This document shows positions 1-12,900 of a stretch of DNA of 64,000 bases, piece by piece. How positions within the stretch are numbered: position 1 is the first letter of the stretch; each line of letters opens with the position of its first letter. Source of the DNA: Agelaius tricolor. Its lineage: Eukaryota > Chordata > Aves > Passeriformes > Icteridae. The notes below the pieces were generated by a model. The model was given only the letters and a program-made list of their open reading frames with translations, did not search any database and was not told where the DNA came from. Position numbers and translations under genes: made by a program. The stretch covers positions 79,131,001-79,195,000 of the forward strand of contig JALJCS010000002.1 in NCBI GenBank assembly GCA_023055355.1, in the 5' to 3' direction.

Positions 1-3000
1 GACCAGGCTCAGGAAGCAAATGTTTTGCCATCTTCTGGCCAGAGGTGAGGCCGGCCTTGCCTTGGGATGGAAAGGAGTAGAGGAACAAGGAAGTGGGAGA
101 AGTGTGCTGTCTCTGCTGCCCCAGACAGGGGCAGGGATTGTCCTGTCCTGTCCTGTCCTGTCAGCTTCCCCTTCATTGAGAGAAAGGAAAAGGAGTTTTG
201 GGAATATTTGAGGGAGACAGTGAGATGGGCTTTAAGGCATGTTCTTTAGCTGTCATTTCCAGCTCTGCTCTCAAACTGTGGAAACAACCCTGAGCTATCA
301 AAAAATACCATGGGTTTAAAGCACAACCTTATGATTCCAAAATCTTTTACAACCCTGCTTTTAAAATTTTTTTTGTATGCACTTGTCCTCCATCAAGGCA
401 GTCTCTTAAGTCCCAGAAAATGCTTTGGAGTATGGGGGAAATTAATGAAGAAACTAGACACTAAGTTCTGGAATAATATTTTTTATGCTGTGCACATCAT
501 CAAGCAGAGTAGACCCTGACCTGGTCCCTGACCATGGCCCAGGAATGCTCTCAGAGTAAAAATCAATAGTATAGTCTGCTATAGAATGAATGTTTTAAAA
601 ATAAAGGTAGGTACTAGAGAGCTTTTAAAAAGTGTAGAGAACTGAATAATGACATTTGAAAGCAATGGTTGAGAATGGGCACAACACAGAAGCCGAACAC
701 CACACACAAACTCACACACACTTTACACCAGGAGCACCACTTATCCCTTCAGCACCCTGAGACACCCACCCTGCCTGTCCTGATATGGGTCAGCACTGCC
801 ACATGCAAGGCAGAGGTGTCTGGTTTGCTCGCGAATCACCTTCAAAGTGCCCAAATTGTCTGCCTTAAAGTAATCCAAAACCATGGCTCAGAAATAAGCA
901 AATATTTATAGAAAAAGGTACCAGTAATTTCTGCAGACTATCGGAAACGATTCAATTTTGGACAAATGTCAAATATGGGAAAGGCCCACCCTTCAAAAGA
1001 TTTCTTTGTAGAAATAACATGGAGAAATAAAAATTGGACAAAAATAACTGAAAAAAAAAGTGTTTTTTCATTTTTCTTCCTTTACCTTAGTTAGATGAAG
1101 AAGCAATATTGGCAATAAGCTCAGTAGTGAGGAGACAGAAAATATGTACAAAGCTAAGGCCCTTGTCACTGTGTGACTACTCCCAGTGGAGTTCAAGGAC
1201 AAATCTAAGGGAAAGAATTATAAGAATGGATGCAGAATTGCAATCAATTGAATAATTCTATTTTTATATTAGACTTTTGAACTGAATAAAATTTGAGACA
1301 AAATAAAGCAGATGAACACAATGTGAACGTAATTTATTCCACTCATCATCATCTTCATCCCTTGTATTTATGGCAAGTTTGCGTAGGATTCCTCTGTTTG
1401 TCTTTTTGCATTTAAAAAAAGTTCTTTCATACTACCAGGCTATTTTTTTTAAATCATCCTGACCTTTAGTACCTAGGAGGTTATTTAAAAGGAACCACAT
1501 GATGAAAGACTGTGGCTTTGGCAATATTTCTTCTATGAAGAATACAGGGTGTGGTTCAATAATGGTGAAGACAGAACTTTCTGGAGAATATTTTTCTCCT
1601 TTATTTCTTTATCTAAGAAGGAAAGTCTTCATTCTCTTTTAAATAAATAAATAATTTTTCTGGTTAGTAGGATATATATCATTCCGGATATGCAGAACTT
1701 TGTCAGCAGACAAAACAAAATTTCTGTCTATTGACCGTATTGGTGGTTTGGTATTGGGGTGAGCTACAGCTCTGCCTATGGCACTTTAGATGAGTGAAAT
1801 GACACATCCTAAAGGATAATTAATCCCACTTAATACAATGGAAATTCAGTGTCAGTAAGAGGTAGATCAGGTCTTTGCATTCTTTGAAGGGGAGAGACTG
1901 AGACATCAAAGACCAAGGTGCTTAAACACCAGCAGTTTAGCAGAAGTCTTTCTCCTGGCCGCGGTTAGGGAAGACTAACATAGGCTCACATTTTTGGGAA
2001 GGGTGTCCACACTTGGGAGATGTGTCAATGCTCAGAGTAGGGTGTGTTTTGGGATTGCAGCAAAACAAACTGAGAGTAGCTGGCAGGCTGGTGGAGCCTT
2101 GGGGAAACTGGACTATTCCAGTCTCTGGAGCTAGAGAGAAGCCGCTTGGTTTGACGCCACATGGGTTGGGACCCAACACAGGGATACAAGGAGCAGGTAG
2201 TTACAGTCGCTGAGAAGTTCTTTTGAAAGTCTGAGAAGACTGACATGTTGAAACCTCAAGAAGACAGAGGAATGATGCAGAAAAATTTTGCATTTTGTGC
2301 CTCAAAACCAGACTTTGTTTCTTGAAACAATCACAAAAGCCAAGTGCTCAGAAAATAAGAGATTTCTTTGGCAGCTATTGACGAAGACCCCATAGCAGTA
2401 TTTGGGTGATGTTGTGTGGACAGAGGATGCTCACAGGCAAGCAATAGCAGCATCAAGGCAGTTCAATACCCAGCTATAGAACTGACAGCAACGGATGCTT
2501 CCAGGCCCTCTCTGTACCCTCCATGGACTTGACAATTTAAACGCAGCACAAGGGAGTTCAGACCCTCCAGAGAAGCTGCTGCAAAGGTTTGTGTGCTGAA
2601 ATTGGGTCATTGCCTTCCCACCCCATCACTGTCATAGTGAAACATGGACTTACAGCCTGGCTCTCCCCCTCGGGGTGCAATCCAGCTGAGTGATTCCTTT
2701 GGGTGCAGATAATTGCTTCACTCTCCTGCCGCTCAACCTCTCCTTGTCCAACAGCACACACAGAAGGGAGGTGGCACTAGGAGTGAACTTCTTCCTCCCC
2801 AGCCTCAGGAGATCCTATCCACCACTGCTGGGAAGGGGCCCTGACAGCCTGAAGACAGGGCAGGACACACCAGCCTCCAGCTTCACCCCTCCAGCCTCCA
2901 TCCTGGAATGGGGCCACACAAGTGGCTGAGTGAATATTAAACAGTCCTAGAAAAATGGGCAGGCAGGAACTGCATTTGCATTAAACAGGAATAGAAAAAA

Positions 3001-5399
3001 TGTGTCTGCTTAGACAAAAAGTGATGTCCAGGAGCCACAACCAGGGAAGTATTTAAAACCCTTTGTACAGCTCTATGAATTCAAACTCTGGGTTAACTAT
3101 TGTTAATTTAGTGTTCTTTTCAGTTAAACTAATTGCAGAGTAATTCTACATGCACAAAGAAATTAATTTCAAAAAGAACAGTACTAGGTGAAACACACAG
3201 GTCTGACTGTTCATGTCCCATCCTCCTTGCTCCCTTAAAACTATTCTAATCACACAATAGCCCTATTAAGCTCTTTCTGCTTTCATGCTGCTCAGTTTGT
3301 TGATGCAATTCTTTCCCCTGCTTTGGCAGAGAGAAAGGCTCTGTTCTTACATTGCATTTTATCCCTCTCCCATTCAGCCATGCTGTCATCCTCACATCAC
3401 CATGCAGAAAATCTGCAAGGTACATACTGAGGGTGCAAGGAGCAGCAATTAACCACAGAGCCACTGCACTCTAAATAACCAGCCCTACAAAAAATATTTT
3501 GCTACTGCAAAGGCTCCTTCAGCAGTGATCAGGATGGCAGAGCACTTTGCTATTGCTCTGTACTACGCTGTATTTACAAGCTGCTTTGAAAGTGCAGAAA
3601 TTGCACCTATTCCCACAGAAATGTCCCTGCTCCCTCTCACATGATGATAAGAGGGTGGTTATTGCAACATCCCACTGTGTAATCCTGAAGGGTATAGGAC
3701 AAACTCAAACACCCACAGAATACAAAGTAAAAGGAATCTGACAAACAAAAAGCCTGGATTATACATCGGGTAATGACTAGGAAAACCCTTATGCTAGGAA
3801 AATACAGCCCTGTGAAGAATCATCATTGCTCCCACAGTGCAGGTATTGTAAGACACATGCTCCAGTTTTGCTGAACCAACAATAAGTCTGACACACACAA
3901 AAAAAACATCAGTCCTGTTGCCTGGTTAGCCTTGCTTAAGGTTAAAATACCTACAAGCCCATTCAGTACAGTATGTTTTTAATCAGCAGTTTCCTGGGTT
4001 TGCTCTCATGCCCCAGAGAAAGTTCCATTCCCACAGAAATTTTAACTGTAGAAATAAATGTATATTTCCAGAGCTGACTATTTATACATAAAATCAAAAT
4101 CATTACAATAATAAGAATAAAGAAACTACAGTTCTTTAATAGCCATTCCTGTTCTTTTTCTGTAGGAGAATGCTGAGTTTGAAATTCAGCCCTGAAGATA
4201 TTTTTCACTCTCTCTAGACTAAGTTAATGTTCAATCCTGAGATGCCTGAAGGGAGCCGCTTGCCAGCACTGGAGGAGGTCTTGAGTAATTTCCCCACCTC
4301 CTGGGCAATTTACTGCCTTCTTGGTAAGGTATCCTTTGGGAAGATAATGGGTCCTTGGCCCTCATCTACATAATGCTCAACGGTTGTTTTTGATGTTCCA
4401 AATGTAAGGTGTTTTCCAAAAAAATTCCCATTGAGACATAACAAGCTGGCAGTGTTTCCCTGAAAAATCCCAAGTACCGAATCTTGTGGGAAAGGATGCT
4501 GACTCACTGGTTCAATACTGAGCTCTGATATGAAGAGTTAGGACAGTGGCATTATTCAGGCAAGAAGAAAGCAACAGAAATGAGAAAGCAAGAATGAGGA
4601 AAAGACAGTTTTATGTTTCTTATGAATGAAGTCATACTGTAAGAAGCATGAGGTTAGACTCATTTGTCATACATGGCTTTAGCTGATCTACATGAATTTG
4701 TTTTATTCAGGTTCACTGTGTTGTGCCTAGGGAATACAAATTCAGTGTTGAATTTTAAATTGCAGGACATCTAACTCTGCTTTTATTCCAATCCATGAAA
4801 AAAGTATTCCTCTCCTTTCTCTCCACCAGACTCTGAACACCCTGTAGTACTCCATTCTCTGAGTAAAACCTGAAATGGATGAGAAAATCCTTCTTTAAAT
4901 GAACATTTTAGAACTGCCCTTTCTGAATTCTGGCATCTGAATTATGGCATGGTTTTATTTATGTATGATTTATCATGGCTTCGGGTGCACAGTTTATTTT
5001 CAAAAGTAAAAGGCAATCTTCAGGCCCACATCAGGCATGAAAATATGTCTTACTTTTTATAGTTCTTTTAAAATTATGATTTAAAGTTTATGCCTGGAAT
5101 TTTTCACATGTCCAAGGCTTACTTGTTTCTGTGGGATTTGTAAATGTTTTAGAGGAAGGACCTACTGAAAAATTAAATTTCCACAGGCAAGTAAAAAGAG
5201 CCAGTCTGCACCACTGCCAGTGCAATTATTGCCAGCATAGACAGTCATTGCTGCAAAAGGAAATATTTTCAGCTACATTGTTCAGACAAGGAATTATAAG
5301 GAAAAATACTATTTTGGTGTTTATTCAGAGTAAGAAAATCTCCTTGCTTCTGGAAAGATGGGCCGAGAAGAAATGGATACATCTTAGTTTTAGCTCAGC
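1..5399. other. non-coding single-copy DNA, no gene recognised
   Basis: AT-rich DNA with no recognisable exon, RNA gene or transposon. The open frames are 60-81 codons, occur in all frames and have no domain-like features. The only simple repeat is four TCCTG copies near position 141. Small A-runs and AATAAA-like strings are scattered through it, as expected for this base composition. It could be intron or intergenic; the sequence does not decide. Confidence 0.6.
141..162. repeat. short (TCCTG)n microsatellite
   Basis: Four consecutive TCCTG units followed by TC. This is too short to be notable beyond being a potentially length-variable marker. Confidence 0.8.
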
Positions 5400-5404
5400 T
5401 ATAC

Positions 5405-5513
5405 CGTGCGGGATTACCCGAGTGATAACCGCAGGCGCTGGGAGCCAGCCCAGCAGCCGACATCCTGCCCAGCAGCCTCCTCATCCCCCGAAGGCAACGC
5501 TGAGCAGCGACCG
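5405..5513. promoter_or_regulatory. compact CpG-rich patch, function unknown
   Basis: Ten CpG dinucleotides lie in 109 bp (at 5405, 5409, 5419, 5430, 5436, 5458, 5489, 5498, 5508 and 5512) inside DNA where CpG is otherwise rare. The patch is GC-rich with sharp edges. Two plus-strand frames run through it (159 codons, 5131-5610; 141 codons, 5406-5831), but neither translation resembles a protein family I know. Retained CpG in a vertebrate genome usually means germline hypomethylation or a recently inserted sequence, so a small promoter or enhancer, a non-coding first exon, or an unrecognised insertion are all possible. It is shorter than a standard CpG island. Confidence 0.4.
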
Positions 5514-8500
5514 GAGAAATTCTTGTGGAAGCTCAGATTTCAGATACACTGGCTTTTCATTTCTACCTCCCAAGCAAACATTGGCTGGTTGTGCCAGAGG
5601 GGAATTTTGAGTCCACAGAGACAGACACCTGATTATCCAAAAACTTTCTGGGTTATGCTAATATGTCTGGTTTCAGTCTGGTCTCTGCAAATTTTCTGTG
5701 AACCCTGTTTCAGTTCCTCTTGTGAATTTCTCTGTGAACAGAAATTTCAGTGGACGCCTGGTCTTGCTCAGACTGATGTTGCACAGCAGTATAACTTGAT
5801 TTGTAGCTTTTTTCATTTACTGACAACATAAGTGAATGACCAGGCTCTGCAGCCTACCCCAGTTCAACCTGGTCTCCTTGCTGCTAGAGCTCCACCAGTA
5901 GAAAGAGGCCCGGGGTAATATGAAAGAATAATGAATGAACTGTCAAATTCCTGGAGGTGCATTTCCAGCTAGAGGACAAACCAGGAGTTACCACTAAGGA
6001 GCAGCCACTGGAACTCCGGTTACCGTAGTTTACTTGCTTCTGGAAGCAGCAGGAAGCTCAAGGAAAGGGTTAGTGCCTGCTTGCTGCTGGTTGATGACAA
6101 GAACAGAGAAAAAAAAGTAATCTCATCTTAAGTCTCTGGGTCACTTCACCAGCTCACCCTGAGTCAACAGTCTGGTTTTCTTTTAAATGCTTGATTAAAT
6201 ATCAATATGTTACAAGTGGAGAAGCAAAGTATTTCATATTGCCTCTGTCAATTGCAGTGAACACTTCACATTTCTCTACTCAGTCCAATGGCTTTGTGCT
6301 CAGAAAGATTTGGCACCAAGGTTTATTTTAATATGGCCAGAGAGGGAGTTTTGGCTTCAATGGTCACTAAGTGCATCTGTCTGGCACTCTGCTCTGTTCC
6401 TTCCCACAGGCACAGAGCCACCTCACTCACGGAGCCCGCTGCAACCACGGGTGGGCAGAGCCCAGAGGGGTTCAAAGATTTCATCTGATGTGAAATTTCC
6501 CCTTCCTCTGCCACCAGGGGTTGAGGGAACCCCAGCTGCAAGTCAAAGAGTTTAGATCATTCACACAGGAAAATTTGAAAGCACTTTTAAATTCAAAGCA
6601 AGAGGTTAAACTAAGCTTTTCCTTCTGAAAAGACTTATTTATTTGAAGTTAAATGAATAATTCTGTCTCCCCCCCACCAAGTCAAACAAAAGCAAATGTA
6701 GTATGATTATGCTTTAAAACATTTAAAGCATTTTAAATGAAAACAAAAGAGAAAAAACATCAATTCTTTTCATAATCCTGTTTTTACTTTCTAAGCATAA
6801 AAGAAATGAGCTGAAGCATAACATGGATGTTAACTCCACTTGACTGCAGTAAGTGGAGTGGTTTCCATTCACACAAAAGTTGTATTTACCTGTAAAATTA
6901 GAGGGGGAAATTATTTAAACCTTCAGAAATAATTAAATTGTGAGTAAATTGTGTGTGTTTATGATTATACAACAAGTGGTTAGATCTGTTTGCTTAGAAG
7001 GCAGGGGGACCAAAAACAAAGTGGGATCTTACACAGTGTAAATATATTGTGGATATATTTTCTTAGTTTAAATGGATGCAGAACAGGTTTCCTTTAGCAG
7101 GCACTGTCACATAGAATTTGTGGGACACAGACAGAACTATTTAGTTGCTCTACACAAAAAGGACTAAAAGTACTGGCCTAAAACTGCCTACAATGAAGAA
7201 AGACTAAAGAAAATGGGGACTGAAGGTATCCCTAGGTTTCTGACTGTAGCGAGTCTCTTCTGTCAGTTGCCTTCATATTCTGCCTGAGAGGACTGGGAGG
7301 AATAAAATGAACTCTTTTACCCTTGCCTTAGTTAATTTTTTTTTTTTAAGCCCCGACTTTGTTACATTATGGTAGGTTCAGTTTGTGTAGGTCCCCTGTC
7401 CCTGGTGCATCCCTGTTTTTCTCTGTCTTGCAGGCTGTTCTTTGTGGGATACCTTGTATAGCCTCTTAATAAAGTCAGATTAGTGAATCAAACCCACTAA
7501 CCATCATATCCAAAACAAATAGGGCCCAAAGTTGCAAAGTAAGAAGGATTTTGCCTGCACTCCTGAATCTCTTCAGAAGAGAAGCCAAACTTTTAAGAGA
7601 GTTGGCAGAAGGTATTAAAGGAGCTTTTCTTACCAAGTGAGAACAAAAACTGGGTGTTGATTACCTTCAAAGCAGCTCAAATACAGACATTCTTACGTGG
7701 CTTTTTTTTAACCTGGGTTATCCATTACTTTTTATTTCAGGCAAAATTAATGTTCAACAAACAGTGAAAGTGTCCTTTCTTTGTCATTGTGTAAGACTGT
7801 TTCTTTCTCAGAAGTGTGGCTGGTTTTTATTACACAAATGAATAATTCTGGAAAGACCTTGCATGAAGGAAATCAGTTATTTAGCCCTTTCTGGAAGAAA
7901 GGTCCTTCATTTTTTAGTAACTGCTGATGTTTTTGCTTTAGCAGCCTATGTGCATTCACACTGTCCTGAATCAAAAAAGGCCTTTACACTTGCAGAATGT
8001 AACTTGTCCTTCCTCCTGTGGCCCTGGAATAGATGATGAGGAATGATGTAGTGATGAAATGTTTCAGAAGAGCTGACACACTGAAGATATTTGAACCCAG
8101 ACCTATATCCTGGATCTGAGTCACCTTTTGACTCTGGCACGCCCGTGATTAGGGTCCAGGCTTTCAGCTCTGCCACAGTGTCTATGACCAAGTACACCAA
8201 ACTCTTTCCCATCTTTTTTCTCCCAGCCATGCACTCCTCAGTCAGGCAGAAAGAAAATACCTGTGTTTCCAGTCTGAAGCCTTACTGACTTCATGGACAT
8301 GGAGAAGTAGTCTGAAATGTATCTTCTGCAGGCAGTTCCTCCTATTGTCCATGCTGAACAGCAGTTCCATGGCTAAATAATCTTCTATTACAAAATGGCA
8401 GAAAAGAAAAGGAGGTCTGAGGGAAGTGCAGGAGACTAGGACTGCAAGAAGAGTAGACAATAGTGAAGGAGCAAGGATAAAATAGGAGTCAGTATAATTA

Positions 8501-8924
8501 AAGGAGCAATTTGGAATATGATGATGTGTTGTAGCTCTCACAAGGAGCATCTCATGTGTGTTAGAAAACCTCTTGGTCATAAAAGAACTGTTCCAGAGGG
8601 GGCTGTTGGTGACCTGCAGGCTTAGAGGCGAAGACCACAACTGCACCCTGAGAAGGAAAGGAAGAAAGTAGAAATGAAACACACTGACTAACTGAACCAC
8701 AATCCAAGCAGAAGGAAGAAAGCATCAAATTTCACCTTTTTTCACCAAAAATATGAAGGCTGAATATGCATTGACTTTACATATACTCATTTATTATATG
8801 ACTCCAGACAGAAAGTCCCAATGGGTAATAGGCACAAACTGCAAAACAGGACATCTCTTATGAACATCAGCGGTTTTATCCATGTTCTCCTATGAGCATG
8901 AAAAGAAGAAGAAAAAAAAACCAA
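5514..8924. other. non-coding single-copy DNA, no gene recognised
   Basis: AT-rich sequence without recognisable coding exons or repeats. The longest frame, 152 codons on the minus strand (8242-8700), has a hydrophobic, low-order translation with no motif I can assign. A short T-run lies near 7338-7348. Confidence 0.55.
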
Positions 8925-9136
8925 ACAAAACTTTTTTTTCACTGAGGATGACTGAACTCTGGAAGAGATTAGCCAGGAAGGTTTTGGGGTCTCCATCCTT
9001 GGAAATATTTTAAACATTTCTGGATGCAGTCCAGGATGACTGGCTCTAGGTGGCCCTGTTTCAATATGGGGGTTGTATCAGTTGACCTCCAAAGACTTTC
9101 TGTCCCCAACCATCTGGTGATTCTGTGATTCTGTGA
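8925..9136 (+). mobile_element. CR1 LINE fragment, 3' UTR end
   Basis: The segment aligns by eye to the CR1 3' untranslated region read on the plus strand. Landmarks are the 'GTCTCCATCCTTGGA' block (around 8989-9003), the 'GATGCAGTCC' and 'CTCTAGGTGGCCCTG' blocks (9024-9058), and a terminal ATTCTGTG octamer repeat ending at 9136. Only about 210 bp of 3' UTR remain, which is the usual 5'-truncated CR1 form; no coding part is left. The 5' boundary is approximate because the A/T-rich flank at 8910-8940 blurs it. CR1 identity is firm; the subfamily is not assigned. Confidence 0.88.
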
Positions 9137-12100
9137 ATGCCACAGTGTATCTTTGTGCTATGTTGGACTTGGCCAGGAGGAGCAGAGGCCATACGTGGTG
9201 TAGGCCTATGTCACCACGGTCCAGGTCACCTGGCTCCATCTCCAGAGGGGTTGTGGTACATGCTTCACAGTCACTGGGGAAGCAACAGTGCAACAAGGTG
9301 GCAAACACATCTAGACTCCATTTTCCTCTGCCTCTCTGGGACTGTTTTCCCACCTCAGGAAAGCCACTTGTATCTGCTTTTTACGTCTCTACTTGAGGAA
9401 GAATTCAAAAACAAAGAGGACCTGAAAATACATGGTGTGAATGTATGCTTAGGTCAGAAGTGCACCTGCCTCAGATGATAATTATTCTGTATTTTTAGCA
9501 TCAGGGTGGGCAAATCTTTCTATTTTCTCCATTGGACATTGAAAAAAAATCCTTCCTGTTACACACCCAGTACTCACAAGGATTGTTATTCTAAAGGCAC
9601 TGTCCACTTTGTTAACACATGCACAAAAGTTGCTTTCAAGCAGATGGATAAACACAGCCTGGCTTTATTTTAGGCCTTTCATGTCTTTACTAATGTGACT
9701 TTTCAGCTTGGTTGGAGTGATTGCTAAATTTTACAGTCCCTGATTCTTCAGTTCAAATGCTGAAATTCTAATGCTGACCTAATATGTTCAGCTCAACATT
9801 CAGAAATAGACATGAGGTATATTTGGGATTGCACATTGTTTATCTTGATTTTGCTATTAAACTTTCAGTTTTAGTGAACACAATTTACAAGAAAATCCCT
9901 CATTTACTTACATAAAATAAGCTTAAGTAAATGTCTTTATACTTCTTTCATGTTCTCTTTTTCTGATTAAGATAAAGTAGTGATAAAAATTAATTAAGAA
10001 TTAAATTATTTCTCACAAAAGCCTTTTTTTCCACACAGTAGAAGCTTCCAGAGATTTAAAATGAAGGGATTCTACTTCATTAGACAGCTCAGTCTCGCCA
10101 ATCTGTTCACATGGAGAACAAATGAAATGCAAGAATTAAGATGGTTTCAGAATTCAAGTGAAACAGCTCTGCAAGATGCTACAGAAAGCAATGCAGTGGA
10201 GCTTCTGTTGCAATTTCTATTTAGTAAGATATGATAAATCCATTTGCCTGACCATGAATCTCAAGCTCTCCAGTCTGGTGGTAGAGATTTGTTCCACTTA
10301 ACCAGCTGTAGCAAGTGTGACCCTGACTGGACTGAGGCACTCTACAATGACTGTGAGACAGTGCAGAATGTCCACACTGCTTGTGCCATTTTTTTGCTCA
10401 GCACAGGCAGACGAGGAGTCTGGAACTCTCTACTATTCTGTCTACAGGTTTAGATATTAGAAGAGTTATATCACTTCCCTCTTCCCCTCTGTGTGCTGGC
10501 CTGTCCTCCATTTCTCATCAGCACTCTTTATGAGCTGTGTTCAGTAACACTCCCAGATGGTTTTTAAAAACATGTTGGTTTAACATTTCTTAAAAAAAAA
10601 AACAACAGATTCCCATCAGACATAATTTTACAGCCTTATACAAATGTTGAATTCCCCTCATTATTCCTATTGACCTTGGCTTTACTTAAATCCTGTGGTT
10701 GTGCTTTAGTGCTTCTGCATAATATAAGATCATTTCCCTTTAGTAAGATTTACACTGCAGTGCTTTAAAAATGACTAAGTATCTCCTTGTTCTTCCAAGA
10801 AAGCCAATAAGGTGTCTTTTACCCGATTGTCCATTTTTATTTGTTTCCAATTTAAACAGTCCTGTGGTTATTTGCTCTTTGGTCTAGTACTTTGCATAGT
10901 CCATGAAGATAATGTCCAGATTAGAGCAGAGTCAGGCAAGAGACGAAGAAAATGGACAGAGGAAAGCCAAGTATGGAGAAGCTGAGTATAGGAAGGGCTA
11001 TGAATGACCACTGAAATTCTTTCTCAGTATGTTCTTTTGACATAAAATTTGTTTCTGGGTGTCAGTGCATGCATGTTCCCCAATGTGAGTGGCAGGTAGC
11101 CTTTGGTGAGTGGGACAAGGAAGAAGAACAAAGAAAATTGGAGACAATCCAAAATTTTGAAAACAAAAAGAGAGGTGAGGAAGATCTGTTGGCCTGTCTG
11201 ATGCAGCGGGATCTAAGGATCTGATTACCAGTTGCAAAGGAACTCCAGACAAATAAAGGTGGGAACAGACCACCTGTATGTTGTTTTGTTCATCAGAAGT
11301 GAGCATGAAGCTTAGGCAGAAGCGTGACACCTTGTCTTGCTGGCTGACCACAATGCTGTTGGTTAAATTCACATTTAACTTTTCTCTTGACTTTTGAGGT
11401 TGGGTTGGGGTTTTTTTCTTCTCATTTTCTTGGGGTGCTAGGCACAACTGCATTCAGGCAAGTGCACTTACATCAGCATCTCCACAAGTACAGGACCAGC
11501 ATGGAATTTTCCATTTTGTTAGAAAGTGTGTATTTGTCAAAAGCAACCCATTTCAGTGAGTGCTTGCACGCCGGCTTTCTTGGGAAGAATTTTGCAGTGT
11601 CTCCCTGGAATTTCCAGTGAAAACAGGCTGTTTGTAAAGGCACATACTTGGGGTGTGAGAGATCTGAAGTCAGTTCCTTGGCTCCCGGAAAGATACCACT
11701 GCTGGTATAAAGCAAAATAGGAGAGACTGACAGAGTGCTAACTAAAGAAAGACAAGAATGTGGTGTGAAGGCACTTACAATGGGGAAGAACAATCTTCAA
11801 GTCCGTGGATTGAATACAAAATACAGACATTGCTCAAGTCTGACACATTTTGTGTGTATTTCTTAAAGCTCCAAGGTGTTGAATTATGGTAATCAATTTC
11901 AGTAAAGAACATTGAAAAAATGTCAATATGCCCTATAATTCTGGATTAACTGACCTCCATGAACTAGCATGCAAAATAATGTCTCAGCTATGAAACATGA
12001 TGATATTAACATGTCTATATGTAGCTGAATCTTCCCCAATATTCCTTGATGGTGCTCACCATACACTACCACTTTGGGATCTTGTATCTTTTATCCAAGA

Positions 12101-12859
12101 ACAGAACCCAAATGAGCAACAAAGCAGATTACTGTTGAAATTATTCTTGCTTAAGAAGGCAAGACTTCAGAAAAAGCATATGCTGAGATCCAAAAGATGC
12201 ATTTGTGATAACAAAGCTTTTATGTCAACCTTGATGTTATTAACATCGTCTTTTTACTTTGGAAATCCTTCAGCTCTTTCACAAAAAACTGGCTTAAACT
12301 TAATTGAACTTAAAAGCATAGCTCCCAAGTAATAGTGATGTTAATTTTGTTTTTATTGAGATGCCCTCAAGAAATGTATGGCCTAATTTATTGTCCCCAT
12401 CTCAGACTGAGCTGTTTCCATCTGCATGTTTCTTATCTCCTTCCAAGATAAAATCCAGTCAGCTCTTCCAGCAACCAAGCCATCTAGAGGCCATGATGCT
12501 GTCTTTCATGTTTTTACTGTTGGACTCAGCTCCCAGTAAGGTACTGGCTACTGTTGTCAAAGTACCACAGGCCTGCAAATAGACCCAAACTTGTTGCAGA
12601 GTTATTTATTTCAATAGCAAACCAGAAGTCTATTAAATTTTCCTCACAAGCAAATGATAATCTATCTACTTATCATAATAAAATTTTCCTTTAACTTGAA
12701 GGGTTACACAATATGTTGACTGTATCCTATTTTCCACTCCATCATCTCATTAAAATATCTACATCTGAATGCTTGGAGAAGCGAGTGGGTCCTGCAGCCA
12801 ATCATTAGGCTGAAGGTAGGCATCAAAATTTCTTTTCCAAGAAGATTAAAAAAAAATGG
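9137..12859. other. non-coding single-copy DNA, no gene recognised
   Basis: No recognisable gene. The longest frames are 151 codons (minus, 10998-11453), 113 codons (plus, 9137-9478) and 111 codons (plus, 11997-12332). None has a signal peptide, domain or motif I can name, and they overlap other frames in the manner of chance ORFs. Confidence 0.55.
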
Positions 12860-12860
12860 C

Positions 12861-12900
12861 TTGAAGTCTTTTGCAATTTCTTGAAGTCTTTTGCAATTTC
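12861..12900. repeat. perfect 20-bp tandem duplication
   Basis: The 20-mer beginning TTGAAGTC and ending GCAATTTC occurs twice head to tail with no mismatch (12861-12880 and 12881-12900). Identity of the two copies suggests a recent replication-slippage duplication. No coding frame is affected. Confidence 0.95.

Noticed and set aside
5131..5610. 159-codon plus-strand ORF through the CpG patch as a gene
   Set aside because: No family similarity visible, AT-rich N-terminal half and GC-rich C-terminal half of different character; a chance frame is more likely than one exon.
8242..8700. 152-codon minus-strand ORF as a membrane protein
   Set aside because: The hydrophobic stretches come from T-rich codons; no regular segment pattern, start context or homologue recognised.
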